Below are positions 1 to 7,385 of a stretch of 64,000 nucleotides of DNA, one piece after another; position 1 is the first letter of the stretch; each line of letters begins with the position of its first letter. The notes beneath the pieces were generated by a model. It did no database searches. It worked only from the letters and a program-made list of their open reading frames with translations, and was not told the origin of the DNA. The position numbers and the translations under genes were made by a program. Source of the DNA: Nitratireductor indicus C115 (GTDB taxonomy: Bacteria > Pseudomonadota > Alphaproteobacteria > Rhizobiales > Rhizobiaceae). The DNA is taken from the NCBI RefSeq assembly GCF_000300515.1, contig NZ_AMSI01000017.1, positions 1-64,000 on the forward strand, read 5' to 3'.

Positions 1-49
1 TGGCCATGCTGGTGTAGGGGGCACCCTGTTACGTTGACCGCGTAACTTC

Positions 50-85
50 GGCGCTGTCCGGATCATCACGGACAGCGCCTTTTTT
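50..85 (+). terminator. Rho-independent terminator of a gene that ends before the window
   Basis: An 11-bp perfect stem (50-60 with 69-79) with an 8-nt loop is followed by six T residues (80-85). The T-run lies on the plus-strand side, so it should terminate a plus-strand transcript entering from the left. A TAG at 15-17 could be the stop of that gene, but only about four codons are visible, so no CDS is called. Confidence 0.85.
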
Positions 86-107
86 AAGCGATTAACGGGC
101 TGGTCTG

Positions 108-794
108 TTAGCTCTGGGCCGGTGCTTGCGCGATAAAGCCGCGAGCCGCCAATTCCTCCTCGACCTCTGTCCAGCTCGCGCATGCAGCATGGGCTCCGGC
201 CGCCTTCAGTTTCTCAGCGTGGCCGGGGAAGGAGTGGCTGCCACCGGTGAAGCCAATCGCGGTCATGCCAGCGGCCACGGCACCCTGAATGCCGAAAGGC
301 GAATCCTCGATGACGACCGAGGATGCCGGTTCCGCACCAAGCTTTTCGGCGGCGAACAGGAAGATGTCGGGAGCCGGCTTGCCGCGCTTCACCATGGAGG
401 TGGAGAAGACATTCTCGCTGAAGAAATCGGCAATGCCCGTTACGTCCAGGCTGAGCGCTATGCGCTCCATGGACGATGACGAGGCAACGCATCGCGCACC
501 CTCAAGCGCTCTGAGGAACGGCAGGATACCGCGTGTCGGCTCAAGTTCCTCGGCGATCAGTTCGCGGGTTTCCAGCCAGATATCGTCGGTGGCGTGCTCG
601 GGGAAGGCATGGCCGGTCAGTTCCGCGATCCGTACGATGATGTCGGCCTGTTTCATGCCGATGCATTGACCGACGATATCGGTCGTAATCGTCATGCCGT
701 GCTTGCGGTAAACGCGCTCATAGGCGATTGCGGCCAGCGGTTCGCTGTCGACGAGGACGCCGTCGCAATCGAATATGATCAGGGGACGCTTCAT
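108..794 (-). CDS. HAD-superfamily sugar-phosphatase-like hydrolase
   Basis: A 228-residue haloacid-dehalogenase hydrolase of the beta-phosphoglucomutase/phosphoglycolate-phosphatase type. The nucleophile motif FDCDGVLVDSE is at residues 8-18, a Ser-rich motif II (ASSSS) sits mid-protein, Lys follows in KRGKPAPD, and the acidic motif VIEDSPFG comes later; all four HAD motifs are intact. The start at 794 has GGAG about 6 nt upstream; the frame stays open further upstream but without a ribosome site. It lies downstream of an unknown gene, and both face away from the sorbitol-type PTS. I infer that it may dephosphorylate the PTS product (a hexitol phosphate), because no hexitol-phosphate dehydrogenase is present nearby. 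Substrate is not provable from sequence. Confidence 0.85.
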   Translation of the reverse strand: MKRPLIIFDCDGVLVDSEPLAAIAYERVYRKHGMTITTDIVGQCIGMKQADIIVRIAELTGHAFPEHATDDIWLETRELIAEELEPTRGILPFLRALEGARCVASSSSMERIALSLDVTGIADFFSENVFSTSMVKRGKPAPDIFLFAAEKLGAEPASSVVIEDSPFGIQGAVAAGMTAIGFTGGSHSFPGHAEKLKAAGAHAACASWTEVEEELAARGFIAQAPAQS

Positions 795-891
795 GGGTTC
801 TCCGGTCAGTGGACGTGGTTCATCGGATAATGACAATTCCGGGGCGATCCGTGGCGCGAAGGCGTCACTGCCCTTCGGTTTCAGGCTGGGG

Positions 892-1542
892 TCAGAGCTT
901 GTCTTCAGGGAAGATCGACGGCGCCTCGATGGATTTGCGCCCCGCATCTATGGCCAGGCGCATGGCAAGCCGTCCCTCGACAAGATCGGGTGCGACCCAG
1001 TTGGGCTCGGCACCTAAAAAGCGATCCAGGAAAGCGACTGCGGAAGCGGGCATCTCGCGGGTGTTCTCCTTGTAGGACCACCAGGTGCGTAAATCGTCCG
1101 CGCAGCGGTCCAGTTCGGGAGCTGCGCCGAATTCCTGCTCGAATATGGCAGCAATGGCGCAGACGCAATAGTTTGTATAGAGAAACCCTTCCGGCCAGAA
1201 GCGGACGATTTCCGCATTGCCTTCGAAGCGATTTTCAACGCTGCTTCCGGGAGCGACCGATGCAGGTTTGTGGCGGATCATCTCCTTCAGGCAAAGGCCA
1301 GCGGCATAGATGATGAAGTCGGCGCGATCGACCTGCGCATAGGCTTTGCGGGCGTCGATCTGCTCGACCCAGTCGAGAAAGACCCCGGTCAGCCTCTCTT
1401 CGTCGATATCGAAGGAAATGCCGTAATGGTTTGAAACGGCCCGCGCATTGCCGCGGAACGTGGCCCTGAACCAGCGCAACTGCCGCAGCCGATGCCGCAG
1501 GTCCGGCATGACAGCCAGCTCGTTCTTGAAATCGAGGTCCAC
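892..1542 (-). CDS. Protein of unknown function next to the sorbitol-type PTS
   Basis: A 216-residue soluble protein that I do not recognise. A GTG start at 1542 is chosen because a strong GGAGGAG lies 7 nt upstream; an in-frame ATG at 1590 has no ribosome site. The sequence is rich in Trp, Arg and aromatic residues, has no signal peptide or membrane segment, and looks mostly helical. It is transcribed divergently from srlM and precedes the HAD phosphatase by 97 bp, so the two may form an operon sharing a control region with the PTS genes. A role in hexitol use is inferred only from position. Confidence 0.75.
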   Translation of the reverse strand: MDLDFKNELAVMPDLRHRLRQLRWFRATFRGNARAVSNHYGISFDIDEERLTGVFLDWVEQIDARKAYAQVDRADFIIYAAGLCLKEMIRHKPASVAPGSSVENRFEGNAEIVRFWPEGFLYTNYCVCAIAAIFEQEFGAAPELDRCADDLRTWWSYKENTREMPASAVAFLDRFLGAEPNWVAPDLVEGRLAMRLAIDAGRKSIEAPSIFPEDKL

Positions 1543-1621
1543 GGGCGCACTCCTCCGCTCCCAGCATAGCATGCATGTGGCTGCTTCCAATCAAATAAGC
1601 CGCTTTGGCGCATGCTCCATG

Positions 1622-1660
1622 AATATACAATTTGACATTTCAAAAGACAAATGTTCTTAC
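1622..1660. promoter_or_regulatory. Overlapping divergent promoters with an inverted repeat (srlM / unknown gene)
   Basis: On the plus strand TTGACA (1632-1637) is 17 bp from TCTTAC (1655-1660). On the minus strand TTGTCT (1650-1645) is 17 bp from TATATT (1627-1622). Both overlap the inverted repeat ACATTT (1635-1640) / AAATGT (1649-1654), a plausible operator for the SorC-type regulator encoded at 7386. The boxes are seen in the sequence; promoter activity and regulator identity are inferred. Confidence 0.5.
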
Positions 1661-1735
1661 TTTCCCTTCCCGAAGCGTTCCGGCACTGTCGACGCGTCGA
1701 ATGTTTCGGGATGTGTGGTTGGGAGGAGTAGCCTG

Positions 1736-2173
1736 ATGGCGTTGTGGCAATGGGGGCTGTTGCTGCTGGCTCTGGTTTGGGCCTTGCAATCCTTTGGCGT
1801 CTGGTTGCAGATGCGCCATTATTCGGATGTTTTTAAAGGTATTACGCAGAAATTCACCGATGGCTACGTGGGAACGGGCGCATTTCACGGCCGTTTTCTG
1901 AAGAAGGGCGCCATCGCCATTGTCGTTGTGGGGCCGGATTTGATTGTCCGGCGCATCCTGACGATGGCAGGACGTTCCGTCTTCGCCAAATTTTCCAGAC
2001 ACGAAGCGTTTGAGGGCATGAACCTCGACAAGCTGCGCGCGGAGCCCGCGATCTTTGGCGACAAGGAGCCGGGGCTGACTTCTGCGATCACGCAAGCCGT
2101 GGCGCAGATCGACCGTACGCGAGGGGGCGAGGAGCCTTCGCTTCGCGAATCGCTGGCCAATGCCGGCGCATGA
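1736..2173 (+). CDS. srlM: GutM/SrlM-family glucitol operon activator
   Basis: A 145-residue protein of the GutM family, which in enterobacteria is an activator encoded within the glucitol/sorbitol PTS operon. Residues about 4-22 form one hydrophobic segment, followed by QMRHYSDVF and a FHGRFLKKGAIAIVVV-type region typical of the family. The ATG at 1736 has AGGAG 7-8 nt upstream; the frame is open further upstream but there is no better start. It is the first gene of the run srlM-srlA-srlE-srlB-ptsHI and lies behind the divergent promoter at 1632-1660. Family assignment is firm; its regulatory role here is inferred from homology. Confidence 0.85.
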   Translation: MALWQWGLLLLALVWALQSFGVWLQMRHYSDVFKGITQKFTDGYVGTGAFHGRFLKKGAIAIVVVGPDLIVRRILTMAGRSVFAKFSRHEAFEGMNLDKLRAEPAIFGDKEPGLTSAITQAVAQIDRTRGGEEPSLRESLANAGA

Positions 2174-2234
2174 CATGAGCTAAGGGGCCAATCGGGCATG
2201 GAGGCCCGAAAGGACAATTAGGAGAGGGAGGACA

Positions 2235-2993
2235 ATGTCAGTTATTTCACTTATGGCGCAACATGCCGACACGGCCATGCAGGGACTGCATATGGCCGGC
2301 GCGTTGGCAGGCGACGCCGCCTTGCACGGCAAGCTCGCCGTCAAGGATGCGGCGCATGATCTCGTCGTTCTCGCGCAGTCGAGCAGCGACATCTCGGTTG
2401 AGGAGTTCCGCGAGAAGCTGAACACCGTCACCCAGGAAGAGCAGCTTGGATGGCTTACGGCCATCGGCAAATATTTTATCGGCATCTTCCAGAAGGGCGG
2501 CGAAGTGTTCGCCGGCTTCGTCACCGGCATCATCCCGACGCTGGTGGTGCTGATGACCGCGTTCTACGCCATCACCGAACTGGTGGGCGAGCAGCGCGTT
2601 CATGGCCTTGCACAGAGTGCCGGCCGCATCGCGCTGACGCGCTACACGGTTCTGCCGGTGCTGGCCGTGTTCTTCCTGACCAACCCGATGGCCTACACCT
2701 TTGGCTCGTTCCTGGAAGAAAAGCACAAGCCTGCCTTCTATGATGCGGCCGTGTCCTACGTGCATCCGCCGCTTGGCCTGTTCCCGCACATCAACCCGGG
2801 CGAATATTTCGTGTGGGGCGGCATTCTGGTCGCGCTGCTCGAGCTTGAGCGCAACGGCACCGTGCCTTCCGGCTACCACATCACGGTGGCCATCTGGTAC
2901 GCGCTGGTCGGCCTCGTCGTCATCCTTCTCAAGGGCATGCTGACGGAAAAGATCACCGCCATCATGGCGCGCCGTCAGGGCGTTGAGCTCTAG
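2235..2993 (+). CDS. srlA: PTS glucitol/sorbitol transporter subunit IIC
   Basis: Membrane component EIIC of a glucitol/sorbitol-type PTS, 252 residues. The C-terminal ~185 residues match the SrlA family: several hydrophobic helices with IIPTLVVLMTAFYAI, LTNPMAYTFGSF, and LFPHINPGEYFVWGG, the last a signature substrate-channel loop. The first ~65 residues form an extra soluble, Ala- and Asp-rich N-terminal segment that the usual ~187-residue protein lacks. The start has the strong GGAGAGGGAGG site at about 2221-2231. It partners SrlE and SrlB in the inner membrane to import and phosphorylate a hexitol; the exact sugar cannot be deduced. Confidence 0.9.
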   Translation: MSVISLMAQHADTAMQGLHMAGALAGDAALHGKLAVKDAAHDLVVLAQSSSDISVEEFREKLNTVTQEEQLGWLTAIGKYFIGIFQKGGEVFAGFVTGIIPTLVVLMTAFYAITELVGEQRVHGLAQSAGRIALTRYTVLPVLAVFFLTNPMAYTFGSFLEEKHKPAFYDAAVSYVHPPLGLFPHINPGEYFVWGGILVALLELERNGTVPSGYHITVAIWYALVGLVVILLKGMLTEKITAIMARRQGVEL

Positions 2994-3004
2994 GGGAGGG
3001 GCAC

Positions 3005-4018
3005 ATGAAGACTTACAAGGCAGTCAAGATTTCGAAGGGCGCCAGCGGCTGGGGCGGCCCGCTGGTGATCGAACCCACCAACGAACGCAACAAGATCGTT
3101 TCCGTTACGGGCGGCGGCATCCATCCGGTTGCCCAGCGCATCGCCGAAATGACGGGCGGTGAAGCCGTGGACGGTTTCAAGAGCCCGCCTGTGGAAGGTG
3201 AGATGGCGGTTGTCGTCGTCGATTGCGGCGGTACGGCACGTTGCGGCGTCTATCCGCGCAAGCGCATTCCGACCGTGAACCTGACCCCGGTCGGGCAGGC
3301 GGGTCCGCTGGCGCAGTTCATCACCGAGGATATCTATGTCTCGGGCGTCAAGCCGGAGAATATCGAGATGGCCGATGGCAGCGCTGCGCCGACGGTTGCC
3401 GGTTCGGCCGCATCCGCAGCGAGCGCGGCTTCTTCCACCGAAAGCGCCGCGTCGGCGTCCGCCGCTCCGCAGTCCAGCGAAGGCGGACTGGTGGGCCTCA
3501 TCAGTAGTGTGGGCCGCGTGATGGGCCGCGTGGTTGGCATCTTCTTCAATGCCGGCCGCCGTACTATCGACCAGGTCGTCCGTAACGTTCTGCCTTTCAT
3601 GGCGTTCGTGACCATGCTCATCGGCCTGATCCTCTATACGGGTATCGGCGATGTGCTGGCGCAGCCCATGGGCCCGCTGGCCAACAACATTGTCGGCCTG
3701 CTCATCATCTCGGCCATCTGCGGCCTGCCGTTCCTTTCACCGGTGCTCGGGCCGGGTGCGGTCATTGCGCAGGTGATCGGTGTGGCGATCATCGGTCCGC
3801 AGATCGCAAACGGCACCATCTCTCCGGCAATGGCCTTGCCGGCGCTGTTTGCCTACAACACGCAGGTGGGCTGCGACTTCGTTCCGGTGGGCCTTGCCCT
3901 CGGCGAAGCGAAGCCGAAAACGATTGAAATCGGCGTCCCCGCGGTGCTTATCAGCCGCCAGATCATGGGCCCGGTCTCCGTCGCCATCGCCTGGGTGGTG
4001 AGCCTGCTGGTTCTTTGA
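3005..4018 (+). CDS. srlE: PTS glucitol/sorbitol transporter subunit IIB(C)
   Basis: A 337-residue EIIBC2 protein of the glucitol PTS. The N-terminal IIB domain carries DCGGTARCGVYPRKRIPT, with conserved cysteines at 74 and 80, one of which should accept phosphate from EIIA. An Ala/Ser-rich linker (about residues 125-160) leads to a hydrophobic C-terminal domain of about five helices containing LPFLSPVLGPGAVIAQVIG and FAYNTQVGCDFVPVGL. It begins 11 bp after srlA with a GGGAGGGG ribosome site. A perfect hairpin lies just past its stop (4027-4057), which may separate expression of srlE and srlB. Confidence 0.92.
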   Translation: MKTYKAVKISKGASGWGGPLVIEPTNERNKIVSVTGGGIHPVAQRIAEMTGGEAVDGFKSPPVEGEMAVVVVDCGGTARCGVYPRKRIPTVNLTPVGQAGPLAQFITEDIYVSGVKPENIEMADGSAAPTVAGSAASAASAASSTESAASASAAPQSSEGGLVGLISSVGRVMGRVVGIFFNAGRRTIDQVVRNVLPFMAFVTMLIGLILYTGIGDVLAQPMGPLANNIVGLLIISAICGLPFLSPVLGPGAVIAQVIGVAIIGPQIANGTISPAMALPALFAYNTQVGCDFVPVGLALGEAKPKTIEIGVPAVLISRQIMGPVSVAIAWVVSLLVL

Positions 4019-4026
4019 CGATAATC

Positions 4027-4057
4027 GGAGCGGCGGTGGATCAGCCACCGCCGCTCC
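4027..4057 (+). other. Perfect 13-bp stem-loop between srlE and srlB
   Basis: A 13-bp perfect stem (4027-4039 with 4045-4057) encloses the 5-nt loop atcag. No T-run follows, so it is not a canonical terminator. It sits in the 69-bp gap between the EIIBC and EIIA genes and could protect the upstream mRNA end or attenuate read-through. The structure is read directly; its role is inferred. Confidence 0.7.
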
Positions 4058-4087
4058 ACACGTAAAAAGGTGCATGGAGTTTTTTGA

Positions 4088-4468
4088 ATGTCGGTGTTTC
4101 TCAAGACGCGCATAACCGCGGTTGGCCCTGAAGTAGAAGCGCTTGCCGAAGGCGGTGTCCTCATACTGTTTGCCGATGGCGCGCCGGAGGAACTGGCTGA
4201 GGTTTCCGTGCTGCACGCGGTTGAGGAAGGCCCGAGCGACGAAGCGCCGTTAACCGGAGCGGCCATCAATGTGGGCGCGGTCTCCGCCGAGATCACGGCC
4301 ATCGGAGAAGCGGCCTGGAACAAGGTGCGCGAGATTGGCCACGTCGTCATCAATTTCAACGGTGCTGGCGAAGCGGAACGCCCCGGCGAAATCTGCGCTT
4401 CGCATGTGGAGCCGTCGGTCCTCGTCGGCGCGCTTGCGACCGGCGCGATCATCACCATCGGCGCCTGA
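4088..4468 (+). CDS. srlB: PTS glucitol/sorbitol transporter subunit IIA
   Basis: A 126-residue cytoplasmic EIIA of the glucitol family. It begins MSVFLKTRITAVG, has the LILFADGAP segment followed by SVLHAVEE, where His43 aligns with the phospho-accepting histidine, and ends with the family pattern GHVVINFNG...PG. It passes phosphate from the HPr domain of the next gene to SrlE. The next start lies only 32 bp downstream, so cotranscription with the HPr-EI gene is likely. Length matches the family (about 120-125 residues). Confidence 0.9.
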   Translation: MSVFLKTRITAVGPEVEALAEGGVLILFADGAPEELAEVSVLHAVEEGPSDEAPLTGAAINVGAVSAEITAIGEAAWNKVREIGHVVINFNGAGEAERPGEICASHVEPSVLVGALATGAIITIGA

Positions 4469-4500
4469 CGCCGCGTAGCAGACAACGACACGAGAACGCT

Positions 4501-6495
4501 ATGGAACGCTCGACCATCGTCCGAGTGCATGACGGACTGCATGCCCGCCCCGCGACCCGCTTTGTGCGCCTTGCAAAAGGCTTTGAAAGCGAGGTGGAAA
4601 TCGCCAAGGGCGGGAAATCCGTCAGCGCGAAGAGCTCGGTGAAGCTCATGCTGCTTGGCGTGAAGGAAAATGACGAGGTGACGATCCGCGCCGAAGGGGC
4701 GGACGCCATCGAAGCGGTCGAGGCGCTGATCGCCTATCTGGAAGACCCGAAATCCGGGCTTGAGGAAGAAGGCGCCGCACCTGCCGCTCCGGCCAAGGCC
4801 GAAGATGCGCCGCCGGCCGCACCGCAGCAGCCTGAGAAGACAGCCGCGCCGCTTGTCGATGCCGAAGGCGCGCTGCGTGGCGTGGCAGCCAGCGCCGGTG
4901 TTGGTCTGGGCCCTGTTTTCGCACATTTTCCACCGCAGATCGTGCCGCAGAACCGGACCGTCGCAAAGGAAGAGATCGGAGCGGAGAAAGCCCGTTTCGA
5001 GGATGCGGTAAAGCGGTTGCAGGCGAAGCTCGACCGCTCGCTTGCCTCCGACGAGATGCAGGCGAGCGATCGCGGCATCGTTGCGGCGTTGCGCGATATT
5101 GCAGCCGATGAAACGCTGCATGAGGAAACGGTCAAGGATATCGATGCGGGTCTGGATGCCGTTTCTGCCATCATTGCCGCATCCTCGAAGCTTGCCGATG
5201 AATTCCGCAATCTCGACGACGCCTATATGAGCGCGCGAGCGGAAGATCTGGAGGCCGTCGCGCGGCAGATATGCCTGACGCTCCTCGGTCATGAGGAAGC
5301 CAAGCTGGACGATATCGCCGATGGCGCCATTCTCGTTGCCGAGGATATCGGCGCCTGGGACCTGGCGCGTGCGCCGCTGAAACGTCTGGGCGGTGTGGTG
5401 TGCGGCCATGGCGGTGCGACATCGCATGTGGCGATCATCGCCCGGACCCATGGCATTCCCGCGGTACTCGGTCTCGGCGAGGCCGTTCATGAGCTGCGCG
5501 AGGCATCGGAAGCCGCCATCGACGGCAATGCCGGTGTGGTCTATGTCGATCCGGATGCCAAGACGCGCGAGCGTTTCGCCGAGATGATCGGCGCAGCCGA
5601 CCGTGAACGCGAGGCATTGAAGGCCTATCGCGACGTCGTGCCCAGACGGGCCGACGGGACAGTCATTCATGTGGCTGCCAATCTTGGTTCGCTCGATGAG
5701 ATCGAGGCGGCACAGGAAGCCGGGGCCATGGGTGTCGGCCTCTTCCGTACGGAACTCCTCTTCATGCGGCATATGCATCTTCCCTCCGAGGACATGCAGG
5801 CCGAGACCTATGCGACGCTCGCCAAGGCCTTTCCGGATCATCCGGTGATCGTGCGCACGCTCGATATCGGCGGCGACAAGCCGATTTCGGGGGTGGAGTT
5901 TCCCGAGGAGGAAAATCCCTTCCTGGGATGGCGGGGCATTCGCATGTGTCTCGACCGGCCGGATATCTTCAAGGTGCAGCTGAGGGCGCTGTTACGGGCG
6001 GCCGTTCATGGCAATCTTCGCGTCATGTTGCCGATGGTGTCCGACATCGAGGAGGTGCGGCGGACACGCGCGCTCATCGATGAATGCGCGGCGGAGCTCA
6101 AGTCGGAAGGCGCCGAGCATGGTCGTTTCCAGCTCGGCATCATGATCGAGACGCCGGCTGCGGTGTTCGGTGCGGCTGCACTTGCAAAGGAAGTGGCCTT
6201 CTTTTCTGTCGGCACCAACGACCTCACGCAATATGTCATGGCGGCCGACCGCCTCAACCCGGCGGTGGCGAACCTCAACGACGCGGCGCATCCGGCCGTG
6301 ATGGCCGCTGTCGAGCAGGCTGCGCGGGCGGCCGTTGAAGCGGGTATCGAAATCGGCATGTGCGGTGAAGCCGCAGCGCGGAGCGATCTCATTCCTGAAT
6401 TCGTCCGTATGGGGCTTACCGAGCTCAGCATGAGCCCGGTTTCCGTGCAGGCGACGAAGAAGCAGCTCATGGAGCTTTTCGACAAGAAGGGATAG
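4501..6495 (+). CDS. ptsI: HPr-Enzyme I fusion (PEP-protein phosphotransferase)
   Basis: A 664-residue fusion of the two general PTS proteins. Residues 1-~85 are HPr with phospho-His14 in GLHARPAT and a Ser45/46 region (SAKSSVKLM) like the regulatory serine site. An Ala/Pro-rich linker (about 90-118) joins Enzyme I. The EI phospho-His309 lies in GGATSHVAIIAR; the PEP-binding barrel shows LFRTELLFM, GWRGIRMCL, LPMVSDIEEV, GIMIETPAA and SVGTNDLTQY; the catalytic Cys is in GMCGEAAA. All catalytic motifs are intact. It gives the srl PTS its own PEP-driven phosphate supply. It differs from PtsP(Ntr) in lacking a GAF domain and from FPr proteins in lacking an EIIA(Fru) domain. Confidence 0.95.
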   Translation: MERSTIVRVHDGLHARPATRFVRLAKGFESEVEIAKGGKSVSAKSSVKLMLLGVKENDEVTIRAEGADAIEAVEALIAYLEDPKSGLEEEGAAPAAPAKAEDAPPAAPQQPEKTAAPLVDAEGALRGVAASAGVGLGPVFAHFPPQIVPQNRTVAKEEIGAEKARFEDAVKRLQAKLDRSLASDEMQASDRGIVAALRDIAADETLHEETVKDIDAGLDAVSAIIAASSKLADEFRNLDDAYMSARAEDLEAVARQICLTLLGHEEAKLDDIADGAILVAEDIGAWDLARAPLKRLGGVVCGHGGATSHVAIIARTHGIPAVLGLGEAVHELREASEAAIDGNAGVVYVDPDAKTRERFAEMIGAADREREALKAYRDVVPRRADGTVIHVAANLGSLDEIEAAQEAGAMGVGLFRTELLFMRHMHLPSEDMQAETYATLAKAFPDHPVIVRTLDIGGDKPISGVEFPEEENPFLGWRGIRMCLDRPDIFKVQLRALLRAAVHGNLRVMLPMVSDIEEVRRTRALIDECAAELKSEGAEHGRFQLGIMIETPAAVFGAAALAKEVAFFSVGTNDLTQYVMAADRLNPAVANLNDAAHPAVMAAVEQAARAAVEAGIEIGMCGEAAARSDLIPEFVRMGLTELSMSPVSVQATKKQLMELFDKKG

Positions 6496-6515
6496 CGGAG
6501 CGCTTTGCGCCAGCT

Positions 6516-7256
6516 TCAGGGCAGATGGGTCAACATGCTTTCGACGATCGCCGCAAGATCGGCGACAGACCGATCTGCCCGGAGGCTCTGAGCCATGCGT
6601 TCGGCACGAGCGGAAACCGCCAGCGCGGCGGTTTCCAGAAGTTCCTCCTCGGAAAGACCTTCATCCGGTCCAAGAAGCGCCGCGGCAATGAGCGCGGGGG
6701 CGAAGCAGCGCATGCAGATCGCTGCGCTGTCAGCGGTTGGCGGGGTTCCCTCCTCGGCGAGCGCCTGGCGGCAGATATCCTGAAGCAGTGTCGCGACAAG
6801 ACTGGCAAGGCGCGCGCCGGAAGCGCTGCCGGCCGGACCGGCAAGGATGTGACCCTGCTTGCGCCTCAGAGTTTCGTGCGCCCGGGTGAAAAAGCTCTCC
6901 CGTATCGCTGGAATGTCTTCTGCGTCGATGCCCGCGGCGGCAGCTTTGGCCGCCTTGTACATATGCCTGCGGAAAACATGTTCGCCTGCGACAGGGTCGT
7001 GGGCGAAATAATTGGTGAGCGGCAGCAGGACGCGGCCATCGCCGCGGGCAGGAAGAACCCCGCGCGACACCGATTCAGCCATTGTGAGCGTGTCGTCGAC
7101 CATGCTGACGGCCCGGCCGAGCAGTGTTTCGGCTTCCGAAAGGGCCCGGCCCGGCGGGACCTGGATGTCGTGACGATGCGCGCGCAGGAAGTCGCGCATG
7201 CCGCGAAGCGTATCTTTCAGGCGGACGGCCATGTCTTCGGAGGCATCTCTAAGCAT
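6516..7256 (-). CDS. Helical protein of unknown function, convergent with the HPr-EI gene
   Basis: A 246-residue protein that I cannot assign. It is Ala/Leu/Arg-rich and predicted almost entirely helical, with no signal peptide or clear membrane span; cysteines occur in DICRQ and ICMRCFAP. The ATG at 7256 has GAGG about 10 nt upstream; another in-frame ATG at 7232 lacks a site. It runs towards the HPr-EI gene (20 bp between stops) and diverges from the SorC-type regulator. Its position inside the PTS island suggests a related role, but nothing in the sequence proves that. Confidence 0.7.
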   Translation of the reverse strand: MLRDASEDMAVRLKDTLRGMRDFLRAHRHDIQVPPGRALSEAETLLGRAVSMVDDTLTMAESVSRGVLPARGDGRVLLPLTNYFAHDPVAGEHVFRRHMYKAAKAAAAGIDAEDIPAIRESFFTRAHETLRRKQGHILAGPAGSASGARLASLVATLLQDICRQALAEEGTPPTADSAAICMRCFAPALIAAALLGPDEGLSEEELLETAALAVSARAERMAQSLRADRSVADLAAIVESMLTHLP

Positions 7257-7385
7257 AAGGTGTTATCCTCATTCGCGGGGTTTTCCGCCACGCGGCATTG
7301 ACCGGATAGCCACATCATTGTTTTGGTCTCTCGGGAATTCAAGCGCGATGCTTGAATCCACCGGTTAAAGTTGCGGGAAGTCTAT

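Noticed and set aside
1-17. End of a gene (stop TAG at 15-17)
   Set aside because: Four codons are too few to support a call, although the terminator at 50-85 implies a plus-strand gene upstream.
4027-4057. Considered as a terminator ending srlE
   Set aside because: The stem is strong but no T-run follows on either strand, and the downstream genes belong to the same pathway.
3853-5841. 662-codon open frame on the minus strand
   Set aside because: It is the complement of srlE/srlB/HPr-EI, which have full domain matches; the antisense product is His/Arg-rich and resembles no protein, as expected for GC-rich DNA.
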